The notes: a model not told the origin generated them from the sequence alone. DNA of 5,266 nt from Deltaproteobacteria bacterium (GCA_030262795.1 JAJSZO010000186.1:1-5266), one strand, 5' to 3'. Numbered from the stretch's first letter, positions 1 to 5,266 are shown. Made by a program: numbers and translations.

Positions 1-36
1 GTACTGGAAAAAGCCAAGAAGATGGCTGAAGCTTAA
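1..36 (+). CDS. atpD: F1 ATP synthase beta subunit, C-terminal end (partial)
   Basis: The window opens in frame inside a gene whose last eleven residues read VLEKAKKMAEA before a TAA stop. Beta subunits of F1-ATPase commonly end in a short helix of the A-x-E-K-A-K-x-(L/M) type; E. coli AtpD, for example, ends in EKAKKL. The next gene, 28 bases downstream, is atpC, which normally follows atpD. The beta subunit carries the catalytic nucleotide sites of F1 on the cytoplasmic side of the membrane, but none of those motifs (Walker A/B) are inside this window. The call rests on the short tail plus gene order. Only the 3' end is present, so nothing can be said about the completeness of the gene. Confidence 0.88.
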   Translation, partial: VLEKAKKMAEA

Positions 37-64
37 TACTATTTATATACATGAGGGTTAAGGT

Positions 65-481
65 ATGGCTGGAAATATTATATTAGAAGTTGTCACTCCT
101 GAGAAATCTGTAGTTAGTGAGGATGCAAAGATTATTATTGCGCCTGGCTCTCTTGGCGAATTTGGCGTACTCATTGGTCATACTCCTTTTTTGAGTACTC
201 TTAAAGTTGGTTCACTTCGTTATATAGATGAGAGCAATGTTGAGAGATATGTTTTTATCAGTGGTGGGTTTGCCGAGGCGCTTCCGGATAAAGTTACCGT
301 GCTGGCGGAGTCCGCTGAAAGAAGACGTGATATAGATGTTCAACGTGCAAAGACTTCTTTGGAACGAGCCCAGAAACGTCTGGCTGATGTATCCAGGAAA
401 GAAGATTTTGATTTCATGAGAGCAAGAACATCTCTTGAAAGAGCTTTGCATCGTATGAAGCTTGCCGGTGCAAGAGCATAA
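65..481 (+). CDS. atpC: F1 ATP synthase epsilon subunit
   Basis: AtpC is the epsilon subunit of the F1 central stalk. It links the gamma subunit to the c-ring and can inhibit ATP hydrolysis. The 138-residue product has the normal family length and layout. An N-terminal beta-sandwich (about residues 4-85) contains the signature GEFGVLIGHTP (31-41) and GGFAE (67-71) followed by V-T-V-L-A-E. A C-terminal helical hairpin (about 88-134) follows. The two helices carry a pseudo-repeat, RAKTSLERA (94-102) and RARTSLERA (119-127), as expected for paired helices in this family. The ATG is preceded by GAGGG at 53-57, 7 bases away, which supports this start. It is the last gene of the atp operon: an intrinsic terminator lies about 50 bases after the stop. 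Confidence 0.97.
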   Translation: MAGNIILEVVTPEKSVVSEDAKIIIAPGSLGEFGVLIGHTPFLSTLKVGSLRYIDESNVERYVFISGGFAEALPDKVTVLAESAERRRDIDVQRAKTSLERAQKRLADVSRKEDFDFMRARTSLERALHRMKLAGARA

Positions 482-526
482 TAATATTAGTTATCTCATA
501 TAAGATATCTTGTTATATATATGGAG

Positions 527-566
527 AAAAAAAGGCAGACCATGTAAATGGTTTGTCTTTTTTTTT
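527..566 (+). terminator. Intrinsic terminator of the atp operon
   Basis: A 9-bp stem (534-542 with 549-557, including two G-T wobbles) closes a 6-base loop and is followed by nine T residues at 558-566. Seven A residues at 527-533 lie just before the stem, so A-U pairing can extend it and it could also terminate traffic from the minus strand. It sits about 50 bases after the atpC stop and about 50 bases before the next start, as expected for the end of the ATP synthase transcript. Confidence 0.9.
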
Positions 567-613
567 GTTCATGTTTCTAAAATTGTAGGTCTTCATAGAT
601 TACAGGTAGAAAA

Positions 614-1378
614 ATGCAAACCAATATTGACAATGTTGTTGCTGTGATACTTGCTGCGGGTATGGGTACCCGCATGAAATCAAACAAAGCCAAAGTCCTG
701 CATGAAATTATTGGCAAGCCTATGGTAACATATGTTGTGGAAACCGCAAGAAAAGTTGTTGGGAATAATGTAGTACTGGTGATTGGTAATCAGGCCGATA
801 AAGTAAAAAAAATTGTATTTGAAGGAACCGATGTAATTTTTGCCATTCAGGAAAAGCAGCATGGAACAGGGCATGCGGTTTTATGTACACAACTTTATAT
901 CCCGGAATATACAGATCAAGTTGTTATTTTATGTGGAGATGTGCCATTAATTACTCCTTATACAATAACACGACTTATTGATGATCATATCAAGGCAATG
1001 CGAGATATATCAATTTTGGCAGTTGAAGTAGATAATCCAAAAGGTTATGGCAGAATTTTGTTGGATGAAAATAGAAATGTTACCGGAATAGTTGAGGAAA
1101 CTGACGCAACCGAGGAGCAAAAAGCTATAAAGATTGTTAATACGGGCACTTACTGTGTTAAAAAAGATTATTTATTTAATTCATTAAAAAAGATTAAAGC
1201 GAATAATGTGCAGGGCGAACTTTATCTTACTGATATTATTGCAATAGGGCATGGAGAAGGAAAAAACGTTGGAGTATTGGTTAGCAGAGATGTCAAAGAG
1301 GTTATTGGGGTCAATAATTGCGAAGATTTAAAAAAAGTTGAAATGATTATGCGCAAAAGACTATGTAAAACAACTTGA
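614..1378 (+). CDS. GlmU-type nucleotidyltransferase, uridyltransferase domain only
   Basis: The 254-residue protein matches the N-terminal pyrophosphorylase half of GlmU, which makes UDP-GlcNAc from GlcNAc-1-phosphate and UTP for peptidoglycan and lipopolysaccharide. Visible motifs are the nucleotide-binding loop LAAGMGTRM (13-21) with KVLH (27-30), QHGTGHA (82-88), GDVPL (108-112, metal-binding Asp109), GYGRI (144-148), GIVEETDAT (158-166), NTG (176-178) and GVNN (232-235, whose Asn is a metal ligand in GlmU). Classical GlmU is about 450 residues with a C-terminal left-handed beta-helix acetyltransferase. Here the protein stops a few residues after the N domain and no beta-helix hexapeptides are encoded downstream, so it looks like a natural single-domain form, not a frameshift. 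The ATG follows AGG at 604-606. The substrate could be another sugar-1-phosphate. I leave the symbol blank because the bifunctional name glmU would overstate the function. Confidence 0.87.
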   Translation: MQTNIDNVVAVILAAGMGTRMKSNKAKVLHEIIGKPMVTYVVETARKVVGNNVVLVIGNQADKVKKIVFEGTDVIFAIQEKQHGTGHAVLCTQLYIPEYTDQVVILCGDVPLITPYTITRLIDDHIKAMRDISILAVEVDNPKGYGRILLDENRNVTGIVEETDATEEQKAIKIVNTGTYCVKKDYLFNSLKKIKANNVQGELYLTDIIAIGHGEGKNVGVLVSRDVKEVIGVNNCEDLKKVEMIMRKRLCKTT

Positions 1379-1404
1379 CTTTAGTTTATAGCAAATATTA
1401 TAAA
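1375..1404 (+). promoter_or_regulatory. Candidate sigma-70 promoter for the zapB-like/zapA unit
   Basis: TTGACT (1375-1380, five of six -35 consensus bases) is followed after 18 bases by TATAAA (1399-1404, five of six -10 bases). The predicted transcript would start near 1411, giving a leader of about 20 bases before the TTG start at 1432. The -35 box overlaps the stop codon of the upstream nucleotidyltransferase gene. Two further TATAAT hexamers at 1410-1415 and 1415-1420 lack a good -35 partner but could serve as alternative -10 elements. This is a consensus match only; no experimental support is visible. Confidence 0.4.
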
Positions 1405-1420
1405 TATCGTATAATATAAT

Positions 1421-1426
1421 GAGGTG
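1421..1426 (+). promoter_or_regulatory. Ribosome binding site fixing a TTG start
   Basis: GAGGTG lies 5-7 bases upstream of the TTG at 1432 and is a strong Shine-Dalgarno match. It supports TTG as the real start of the ZapB-like gene, since no ATG or GTG in frame is better placed. Confidence 0.7.
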
Positions 1427-1431
1427 TAATA

Positions 1432-1671
1432 TTGGATAACACAGTTATTATACAACAATTTGAAGAGATAGAAAATAAAATTGAAGGATTAATTCAGGTT
1501 TGTAAATCGCAGGCAGCAGCCAATTCTGAACTTAAAGAAAAAATTAATAGATTAGATGAGGAGCTTCAAGTTAAGATTGAGGCAGAAAACATTTATGCAA
1601 AAGAGAGAGATTTCGTTCTATCAAAGATTGATGGTTTATTAGGTAAACTGGGCGAAATTACGGAAACCTGA
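1432..1671 (+). CDS. Small coiled-coil ZapB-like cell-division protein (TTG start)
   Basis: The 79-residue product has no membrane segment or signal peptide and is almost wholly helical and charged. Hydrophobic residues are spaced as in a coiled coil from about residue 5 to 75 (for example FEEIENKIEGLI, LKEKINRLDEEL, VLSKIDGLLGKL). The length and the closing pattern (aliphatic-x-K-I-x-x-L-L-x-K-L) resemble the short ZapB/DUF904- or TIGR02449-like proteins that sit next to zapA in many proteobacteria. E. coli ZapB is a similar-sized coiled coil that binds the Z-ring through ZapA. Position also supports this: zapA starts 48 bases downstream and both are probably on one transcript. TTG is chosen because of the GAGGTG site just upstream. 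Low-complexity coiled coils are hard to assign by sequence alone, so the family is likely but the exact function is inferred. Confidence 0.72.
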   Translation: MDNTVIIQQFEEIENKIEGLIQVCKSQAAANSELKEKINRLDEELQVKIEAENIYAKERDFVLSKIDGLLGKLGEITET

Positions 1672-1719
1672 CTTATAACCGGCAGAGATTGTTAACGTAA
1701 AGGTATCATACTTAATTCA

Positions 1720-2013
1720 TTGGAACAACTTGTAACAATAGATCTTTTGGGGCAATCATATACTTTCAAAACTGACTCGGAAGTTTTTAAAGCAGAAGAA
1801 GTCGCTGATTTTCTTGTAAAAGAAGTTGAGAAGATAGAAAGTCAGCATTCAGTCAAAACTTTAGATGTGACAAAATTTACAATTTTAATCGTAGCTGCTT
1901 TGAATATAGCTGATGAAAATTTTCAGATTAAAAAAAGTAATTCAGAGTTTTTAAATGATATTTCTCAACGTTTAAATCGTATAATACGTACATTGGATGA
2001 AAATATCGTATAA
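1720..2013 (+). CDS. zapA: Cell division protein ZapA (TTG start)
   Basis: ZapA binds FtsZ in the cytoplasm and promotes bundling of FtsZ filaments in the Z-ring. The 97-residue product has the usual family length. An N-terminal beta segment (VTIDLLGQSYTF, residues 5-16) matches the V-x-I-x-(I/L)-x-G-x-x-Y-x-(L/F) opening of ZapA. It is followed by a helix (about 22-42), the V-T-K-F-T-I-L-I-V-A-A-L-N-I-A-D-E core helix (50-66), and a long C-terminal coiled-coil helix to residue 93. An in-frame TAA at 1693-1695 limits the start, and TTG 1720 gives the expected N-terminus. The nearest purine-rich site (AAAGG, 1699-1703) is 16 bases away, which is long, so initiation may be weak or coupled to the upstream gene. 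The 6S RNA directly downstream repeats the zapA-ssrS order known from other proteobacteria. Confidence 0.9.
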   Translation: MEQLVTIDLLGQSYTFKTDSEVFKAEEVADFLVKEVEKIESQHSVKTLDVTKFTILIVAALNIADENFQIKKSNSEFLNDISQRLNRIIRTLDENIV

Positions 2014-2030
2014 TGATTTATAATGACAAG

Positions 2031-2060
2031 TTGAGACCAAATGAATACCTTGTTTTTACT
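2031..2060 (+). promoter_or_regulatory. Possible promoter of the 6S RNA gene
   Basis: TTGAGA (2031-2036, five of six -35 bases) is separated by 18 bases from TTTACT (2055-2060, four of six -10 bases), which would start transcription near 2067 inside the left strand of the 6S closing stem. Another TATAAT at 2019-2024 has no good -35 partner and would give a longer precursor. Neither is strong, and co-transcription from the zapA promoter followed by processing is equally possible. Confidence 0.25.
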
Positions 2061-2061
2061 A

Positions 2062-2243
2062 ACTACCCCTGCCGTGTTCGTGTTTTGGAAGATGTTCTTT
2101 GACCCAACAGCATTTTAAAGGGAGCTTTCTCTAGTTTTGGTGTGCATGTTCTGCTTGTACAGAAAAGCCTAAAGAAACTACAAGGCGCCCACCTTTTCAA
2201 TTTGGTTCAAAGACCTTTCACACGGCACTCTGGTGGGGGTTTT
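2062..2243 (+). ncRNA. ssrS: 6S RNA
   Basis: 6S RNA mimics an open promoter and binds sigma-70 RNA polymerase, mostly in stationary phase. The segment is about 182 bases, as expected (E. coli 6S is about 184). The ends close by pairing: 2070-2077 with 2220-2227 (8 bp, perfect) and 2065-2069 with 2236-2240. Inner helices are 2096-2102 with 2207-2213 (7 bp), 2117-2121 with 2192-2196, 2132-2137 with 2175-2180, and an apical hairpin 2149-2153 with 2160-2164. The apical part from about 2139 (GGTGTGCATG) through AGCCTAAAG (2166-2174) lines up with the E. coli GGTGAGCATG...AAGCCTTAAA segment, and TTTGGTTCAAAG (2201-2212) resembles E. coli GAACCAAGGGTTCAAG. Position just after zapA is the classical ssrS location. 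The ends are estimates to within several bases. Confidence 0.88.
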
Positions 2244-2299
2244 CTAAATAGCCTTATATTTTTCTTCCAATAATTCTATTCCCGTTTTACCTCATTATT

Positions 2300-2331
2300 T
2301 TTTTCGACAACTTAACAGAATTATCGAAAAA
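2300..2331. repeat. Inverted repeat downstream of 6S RNA
   Basis: The 8-base arms 2300-2307 and 2324-2331 are perfect reverse complements separated by 16 bases and followed by TTTT at 2332-2335. The stem is AT-rich and weak. It could act as a poor terminator for a 6S precursor, but the long loop and short T run make this uncertain. Confidence 0.35.
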
Positions 2332-2417
2332 TTTTCATTAGAATCAGTTCGTATTTCATGCGATTTTAGTTTGTCGCAGTCCATGAAGCTGTTGAATTGC
2401 CTGCAATTTACCTATAG

Positions 2418-2456
2418 CGGGATAGATGCAGTCCTGAGTCTTCCCGATCGGGCTTT
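2418..2456 (+). other. Competing RNA hairpins in the possible rny leader
   Basis: CGGGA (2418-2422) can pair with TCCCG (2442-2446), extended by AGA/TCT across one bulged base, giving an 8-bp stem with a 12-base loop. The same CCCG also belongs to the palindrome CCCGATCGGG (2443-2452), which is followed by CTTTT. The two pairings exclude each other, the general shape of an attenuator or regulatory leader, but I cannot assign it to a known class. Confidence 0.25.
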
Positions 2457-2598
2457 TGCAAAAAATAACATCTAATAATATTAAGTAGTTAAGAATGCGT
2501 TAGTGTTGATCTGGAAGATTCAGGGCAGTGAAATCGGCTATATTGTTCTACGCAGATACTTTATTGTATTAGTTTAAACCTTTCATGGGAGATTTATA

Positions 2599-4161
2599 AT
2601 GGATGTATATATAGTGCTAACAGGCATAGTTGCCTTTATTGCAGGTTTTGCCATTGCCTATTGGGTGAAAGGAAAAATGGTATTCGAGAAGGTCAAGTAT
2701 GCTGAAGAAGAGGCCTTGCGAATATTAAATGATGCTCAGCGTAAAGCAGAGGTTTTGTTAAGAGAAGCAAAGATTGAATCTAAAGATATTCTTTACAAGA
2801 TGAAAGCTGAGTTTGATGCAGAAACGAGAGAAACTAAAAGTGAATTAAAAAAAAGAGAGAACAGGTTGATACAAAAAGAGGAAAATATCGACCGTAAAAT
2901 TGATCAATTTGAGCGGAAAGAACGAGATTTTACTCGAAAAGAGAAGGTCTTGACCAAGAGAGAGGAAAATATTGAGCAAAGTACGCTGAAATATAATGAA
3001 TTAATCGAAGAGCAGAAAATCCAGCTTGAAAAGATTTCCGGTTTAACTGCAGGGCAGGCTAAGGAGCTATTAATCAGGGCAATGGAGAATGAAGCGCGAT
3101 ATGAAGGTGCTAAACTTATCAAGAGAATTGAAAATGAAACAAAGGAGGAAGCAGACAAAAGAGCCAAAAAGATAATGGCTACCGCTATTCAAAGATATGC
3201 TGGAGATTTTGTAGCTGAACGGACAGTTTCTGTGGTACAGTTGCCAAATGATGAGATGAAGGGACGAATTATAGGAAGGGAAGGGCGTAATATCCGTGCA
3301 ATTGAAGCGGCAACAGGTATTGATCTCATTATTGACGACACTCCGGAGGCCGTTATTCTTTCCGGTTTTAATCCTGTAAGACGAGAAGTCGCCAGACTTT
3401 CTTTGATGAGATTAATATCCGATGGTAGAATACATCCAGCCAGGATTGAAGATGTTGTAAAAAAGGTTGGTCAGGAAGTTGATTTAGTTATAAAGGAAGC
3501 AGGAGAACAGGCGGCTTTTGATTTGGGTGTGCATGGTATAAATAACGAGCTGATTAAGTATGTAGGAAGATTGAAATTTCGTACAAGTTATGCGCAGAAT
3601 GTTCTGCAGCATTCAGTAGAAGTGGGTTTTTTGTGCGGTATTATGGCTTCCGAATTGGGACTTAATTCGAAATTAGCAAAACGTATGGGATTGTTACATG
3701 ATATTGGGAAAGCTATAGATCACGAGGTAGAAGGGCCGCATGCAGTAATTGGTTCTAAACTCGCCAAAAAATTTGGCGAAAATTCCAGGGTCGTACATGC
3801 TATTGCAGCTCACCATGAAGACGTGCCACCTAATTCTGTATATGCGCTATTAGTACAAGCAGCAGATGGCCTTTCAGGCGCAAGACCAGGGGCACGTAAG
3901 GAGTTGCTGGAAAATTATATTAAAAGGCTGGAAGATCTTGAGAAGATAGCGAATTCATTTAAAGGGGTCGCCAATACTTACGCAATTCAAGCTGGAAGGG
4001 AACTCAGAGTTATCGTTGAAAGTAACATTATTTCAGATGAGGAGGCTGTTCTTCTTAGCAGAGATATTGTAAAAAAGATTGAAGAATCGTTAACTTTTCC
4101 AGGACAGATCAGAGTTATAGTCATACGTGAAACCAGGGCAGTGGAATATGCAAATAAATAG
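2599..4161 (+). CDS. rny: Ribonuclease Y, membrane-anchored endoribonuclease
   Basis: RNase Y starts decay of many mRNAs by single-strand endonucleolytic cleavage while anchored to the inner face of the membrane. The 520-residue product has the full family length and order of parts: an N-terminal transmembrane helix (about residues 4-22), a long highly charged coiled coil (about 30-150), a KH RNA-binding domain (about 208-270) with the G-R-I-I-G-R-E-G-R-N loop (222-231), and an HD metal-dependent phosphohydrolase domain. In the HD domain H338 (QHSVEV), the pair H367-D368 (LLHDIGK), H381 and H405-H406 (AHHEDVP) are visible, so the active site looks intact. The ATG is well supported by GGGAGA at 2587-2592, six bases upstream. 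The gene follows a long non-coding leader after 6S RNA and precedes tyrS. I see no frameshift or unusual composition. Confidence 0.97.
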   Translation: MDVYIVLTGIVAFIAGFAIAYWVKGKMVFEKVKYAEEEALRILNDAQRKAEVLLREAKIESKDILYKMKAEFDAETRETKSELKKRENRLIQKEENIDRKIDQFERKERDFTRKEKVLTKREENIEQSTLKYNELIEEQKIQLEKISGLTAGQAKELLIRAMENEARYEGAKLIKRIENETKEEADKRAKKIMATAIQRYAGDFVAERTVSVVQLPNDEMKGRIIGREGRNIRAIEAATGIDLIIDDTPEAVILSGFNPVRREVARLSLMRLISDGRIHPARIEDVVKKVGQEVDLVIKEAGEQAAFDLGVHGINNELIKYVGRLKFRTSYAQNVLQHSVEVGFLCGIMASELGLNSKLAKRMGLLHDIGKAIDHEVEGPHAVIGSKLAKKFGENSRVVHAIAAHHEDVPPNSVYALLVQAADGLSGARPGARKELLENYIKRLEDLEKIANSFKGVANTYAIQAGRELRVIVESNIISDEEAVLLSRDIVKKIEESLTFPGQIRVIVIRETRAVEYANK

Positions 4162-4171
4162 AATTTGTAAA

Positions 4172-4210
4172 GGTTTACGGTTCACGGTTTACGGTTTACA
4201 GTTCACGGTT
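4172..4210. repeat. Heptamer repeat array, left arm
   Basis: Eleven bases after the rny stop, five 7-base units run without gaps from 4172 to 4206, each fitting RGTTYAC (three GGTTTAC, one GGTTCAC, one AGTTCAC), followed by a partial GGTT (4207-4210). The strict 7-base register identifies it as a tandem repeat. Its reverse complement reads as GTRAACY units, which makes it an inverted partner of the array at 4245-4297. Confidence 0.93.
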
Positions 4211-4254
4211 TTTTCAATGAACTATGCAATGACTGAAGTATTTTAACCGTGAAC
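4201..4254. repeat. Inverted repeat joining the two heptamer arrays
   Basis: GTTCACGGTT (4201-4210) is the perfect reverse complement of AACCGTGAAC (4245-4254), with 34 unrelated AT-rich bases between. In RNA this gives a 10-bp stem, and shifted registers are possible because both arms are heptamer repeats. No T run follows, so it is not a standard intrinsic terminator, though it could block 3' exonucleases on the rny transcript. Confidence 0.8.
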
Positions 4255-4297
4255 CGACAACCGTGAACTGACAACCGTGAACTGACAACCGACAACC
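4245..4297. repeat. Heptamer repeat array, right arm
   Basis: After a partial AACC (4245-4248), seven 7-base units run without gaps from 4249 to 4297: GTGAACC, GACAACC, GTGAACT, GACAACC, GTGAACT, GACAACC, GACAACC. GTGAACY and GACAACC units alternate for the first six, so the array also has a 14-base period. The GACAACC type has no counterpart in the left arm, so the two arms are related but not simple mirror copies. Confidence 0.93.
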
Positions 4298-4346
4298 GTT
4301 TGATCCAATTGAAATTTTTAAATATTCAAAAATCAGGTTATTTGTT

Positions 4347-5266
4347 ATGAATAATATAATTGATATCCTTAATGAAAGAGGATTTATTGAGAATACAACT
4401 CACGATAAAGAGTTGAACCGATACTTGGAAGATGAGAACGTAACGTGTTATATCGGTTTTGATCCAACTGCATCCAGCTTGCATGTTGGGAGTCTTGTTC
4501 CTTTAATGACGCTTGCTTACATGCAAAAACACGGATATCGTCCGATTGCTCTTGTTGGTGGCGGGACCGGGCTTGTCGGAGATCCAAGCGGAAAGACCGA
4601 AACAAGACAGCTTCTTAATGCGGAAAGCATTGAAGAAAATATATGTGGGATTAAAGAGCAAATTTCAAGTTTTATAGACTTTAGTGATGGAAAGGCTATT
4701 TTATTGAATAATGCTGATTGGCTCTCGCAGTTAGAATATATTCCATTTTTAAGAGATGTAGGGAGACATTTTTCAGTCAATCGTATGATAAAGGCCGAAA
4801 GTTATAAAATGCGTCTCGAAGCTGAAGAAGGTCTTAATTTTATTGAATTTAACTATATGCTCTTGCAGGCATATGATTTTTTAGAACTTTTTGATAAATA
4901 TGGATGCAGGCTACAGCTTGGTGGAAGCGACCAGTGGGGTAATATCGTTTCCGGCATCAATCTTATTCGACGTATGCGACAGGAAACTACATTTGGTATA
5001 ATTTTGCCATTAATTACAACCAATAGCGGCGAAAAGATGGGGAAAACAGCCAAGGGAGCTGTTTGGCTTGATAGTGCAAAAACGACACCATATGAATTTT
5101 ATCAATACTGGATAAATACAGATGATCAAGATGTTGCAAGATTTATGGCGCTTTATACTTTTTTACCTATGGATGAGATCCGTGCTATTGAAAATTGCGA
5201 TGAAGTAGATGTGAACGGGGCTAAAGCTGTTTTGGCTTTTGAAGTTACACAGCTTGTTCATGGAAG
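4347..5266 (+). CDS. tyrS: Tyrosyl-tRNA synthetase (partial, 3' end outside window)
   Basis: TyrRS charges tRNA-Tyr with tyrosine in the cytoplasm. The first 306 residues are present and the frame is open to the window edge; full bacterial enzymes are about 400-430 residues, so the tRNA-binding C-terminal part is missing here. The class I catalytic fold shows YIGFDPT (35-41), the HIGH-like HVGSL (46-50), GDPSGKTETR (78-87), NFIEFNYMLLQAYDF (164-178), LGGSDQWGN (191-199) and the KMSKS-like KMGKT (230-234). Tyrosine-site residues known from the Bacillus stearothermophilus enzyme have counterparts one position later or at the same number: Y35, D79, Y170, Q174, D177 and Q190. The ATG at 4347 gives the expected N-terminus and follows AGG (4335-4337) by 9 bases. 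The gene is 185 bases after rny, separated by the heptamer repeat region. Confidence 0.96.
   Translation, partial: MNNIIDILNERGFIENTTHDKELNRYLEDENVTCYIGFDPTASSLHVGSLVPLMTLAYMQKHGYRPIALVGGGTGLVGDPSGKTETRQLLNAESIEENICGIKEQISSFIDFSDGKAILLNNADWLSQLEYIPFLRDVGRHFSVNRMIKAESYKMRLEAEEGLNFIEFNYMLLQAYDFLELFDKYGCRLQLGGSDQWGNIVSGINLIRRMRQETTFGIILPLITTNSGEKMGKTAKGAVWLDSAKTTPYEFYQYWINTDDQDVARFMALYTFLPMDEIRAIENCDEVDVNGAKAVLAFEVTQLVHG

Larger units (their letters stand above)
2244..2598. other. Non-coding stretch between 6S RNA and rny
   Basis: About 355 bases hold no convincing gene on either strand. Visible structure: an inverted repeat 2300-2307/2324-2331 (TTTTTCGA with TCGAAAAA) with a 16-base loop; a near-palindrome 2395-2408 (AATTGC-CT-GCAATT); and a GC-richer knot where CGGGA (2418-2422) plus AGA (2424-2426) can pair with TCT (2439-2441) plus TCCCG (2442-2446), competing with the 10-base palindrome CCCGATCGGG (2443-2452) that is followed by CTTTT. 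It may be a long rny leader, a 6S trailer, or both. No known riboswitch class was recognised. Other proteobacteria often carry a 5-formyl-THF cyclo-ligase gene after 6S RNA; none is seen here. Confidence 0.6.

Noticed and set aside
614..1378. GlmU truncated by a frameshift
   Set aside because: The sequence after the stop encodes no hexapeptide-repeat residues and goes straight into a promoter-like region and the next gene.
2383..2475. Plus-strand ATG frame of 30 codons in the 6S-rny gap
   Set aside because: No ribosome binding site precedes it and the product has no recognisable features. It overlaps the palindromic RNA structure, and a leader peptide cannot be supported.
2356..2499. Minus-strand open stretch of just under 50 codons in the 6S-rny gap (contains a protein-like DCIYPAIGKLQ)
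   Set aside because: It has no ATG, GTG or ribosome binding site in a useful place, matches no family I recognise, and is short enough to be chance.
2244..2598. Decayed 5-formyl-THF cyclo-ligase gene after 6S RNA
   Set aside because: The gap is shorter than that gene (roughly 570 bases) and I found no recognisable motif of the family in the frames I examined.
2904..3167. Antisense open frame within rny, and similar ones opposite atpC, the nucleotidyltransferase gene and tyrS
   Set aside because: They mirror strongly conserved genes on the other strand and their products look like low-complexity shadows, with no plausible starts.
4201..4254. Rho-independent terminator for rny
   Set aside because: The 10-bp stem is real but the loop is 34 bases and no T run follows the right arm.
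4172..4297. CRISPR array
   Set aside because: The repeated unit is only 7 bases with no unique spacers and the two arms face each other, so this is tandem heptamer repeat, not CRISPR.

Overview
The window is an ordinary chromosomal housekeeping stretch from an AT-rich Gram-negative bacterium. The best guess is a sulfate-reducing deltaproteobacterium (Desulfobacterota, Desulfobacterales-like). This is inferred from gene content and protein style: an F1Fo-ATPase operon end, a ZapB-like/ZapA pair next to 6S RNA (a proteobacterial arrangement), and RNase Y (common in Firmicutes and deltaproteobacteria, absent from enteric bacteria). No similarity search was possible, so the taxonomy is tentative. 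All real genes lie on the + strand. I saw no mobile element, CRISPR array, tRNA or defence system.

Layout. Positions 1-36 hold the last codons of atpD, followed by complete atpC (65-481), the last gene of the ATP synthase operon. A strong intrinsic terminator (534-566) closes that operon. Next is a one-domain GlmU-type nucleotidyltransferase (614-1378), which lacks the acetyltransferase half of classical GlmU. A plausible sigma-70 promoter overlaps its stop codon and precedes a short coiled-coil ZapB-like gene (1432-1671) and zapA (1720-2013), both starting with TTG. Directly after zapA lies a non-coding RNA that I identify as 6S RNA (about 2062-2243) from its closing stem, a second long-range stem and an apical segment that aligns with E. 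coli 6S. About 350 bases with no convincing gene follow, then rny (2599-4161, RNase Y). The rny-tyrS gap carries two facing arrays of 7-base repeats (4172-4210 and 4245-4297). The window ends inside tyrS (4347 onward, tyrosyl-tRNA synthetase).

How the parts fit together. The genes serve energy conservation (AtpD/AtpC), sugar-nucleotide supply for the envelope (GlmU-N type enzyme), Z-ring assembly (ZapB-like, ZapA), growth-phase control of RNA polymerase (6S RNA), mRNA turnover (RNase Y) and translation (TyrRS). They look like several short transcription units rather than one operon. The points most worth a second look are the heptamer arrays, the unexplained leader between 6S RNA and rny where other proteobacteria often have a 5-formyl-THF cyclo-ligase gene, and the single-domain GlmU.
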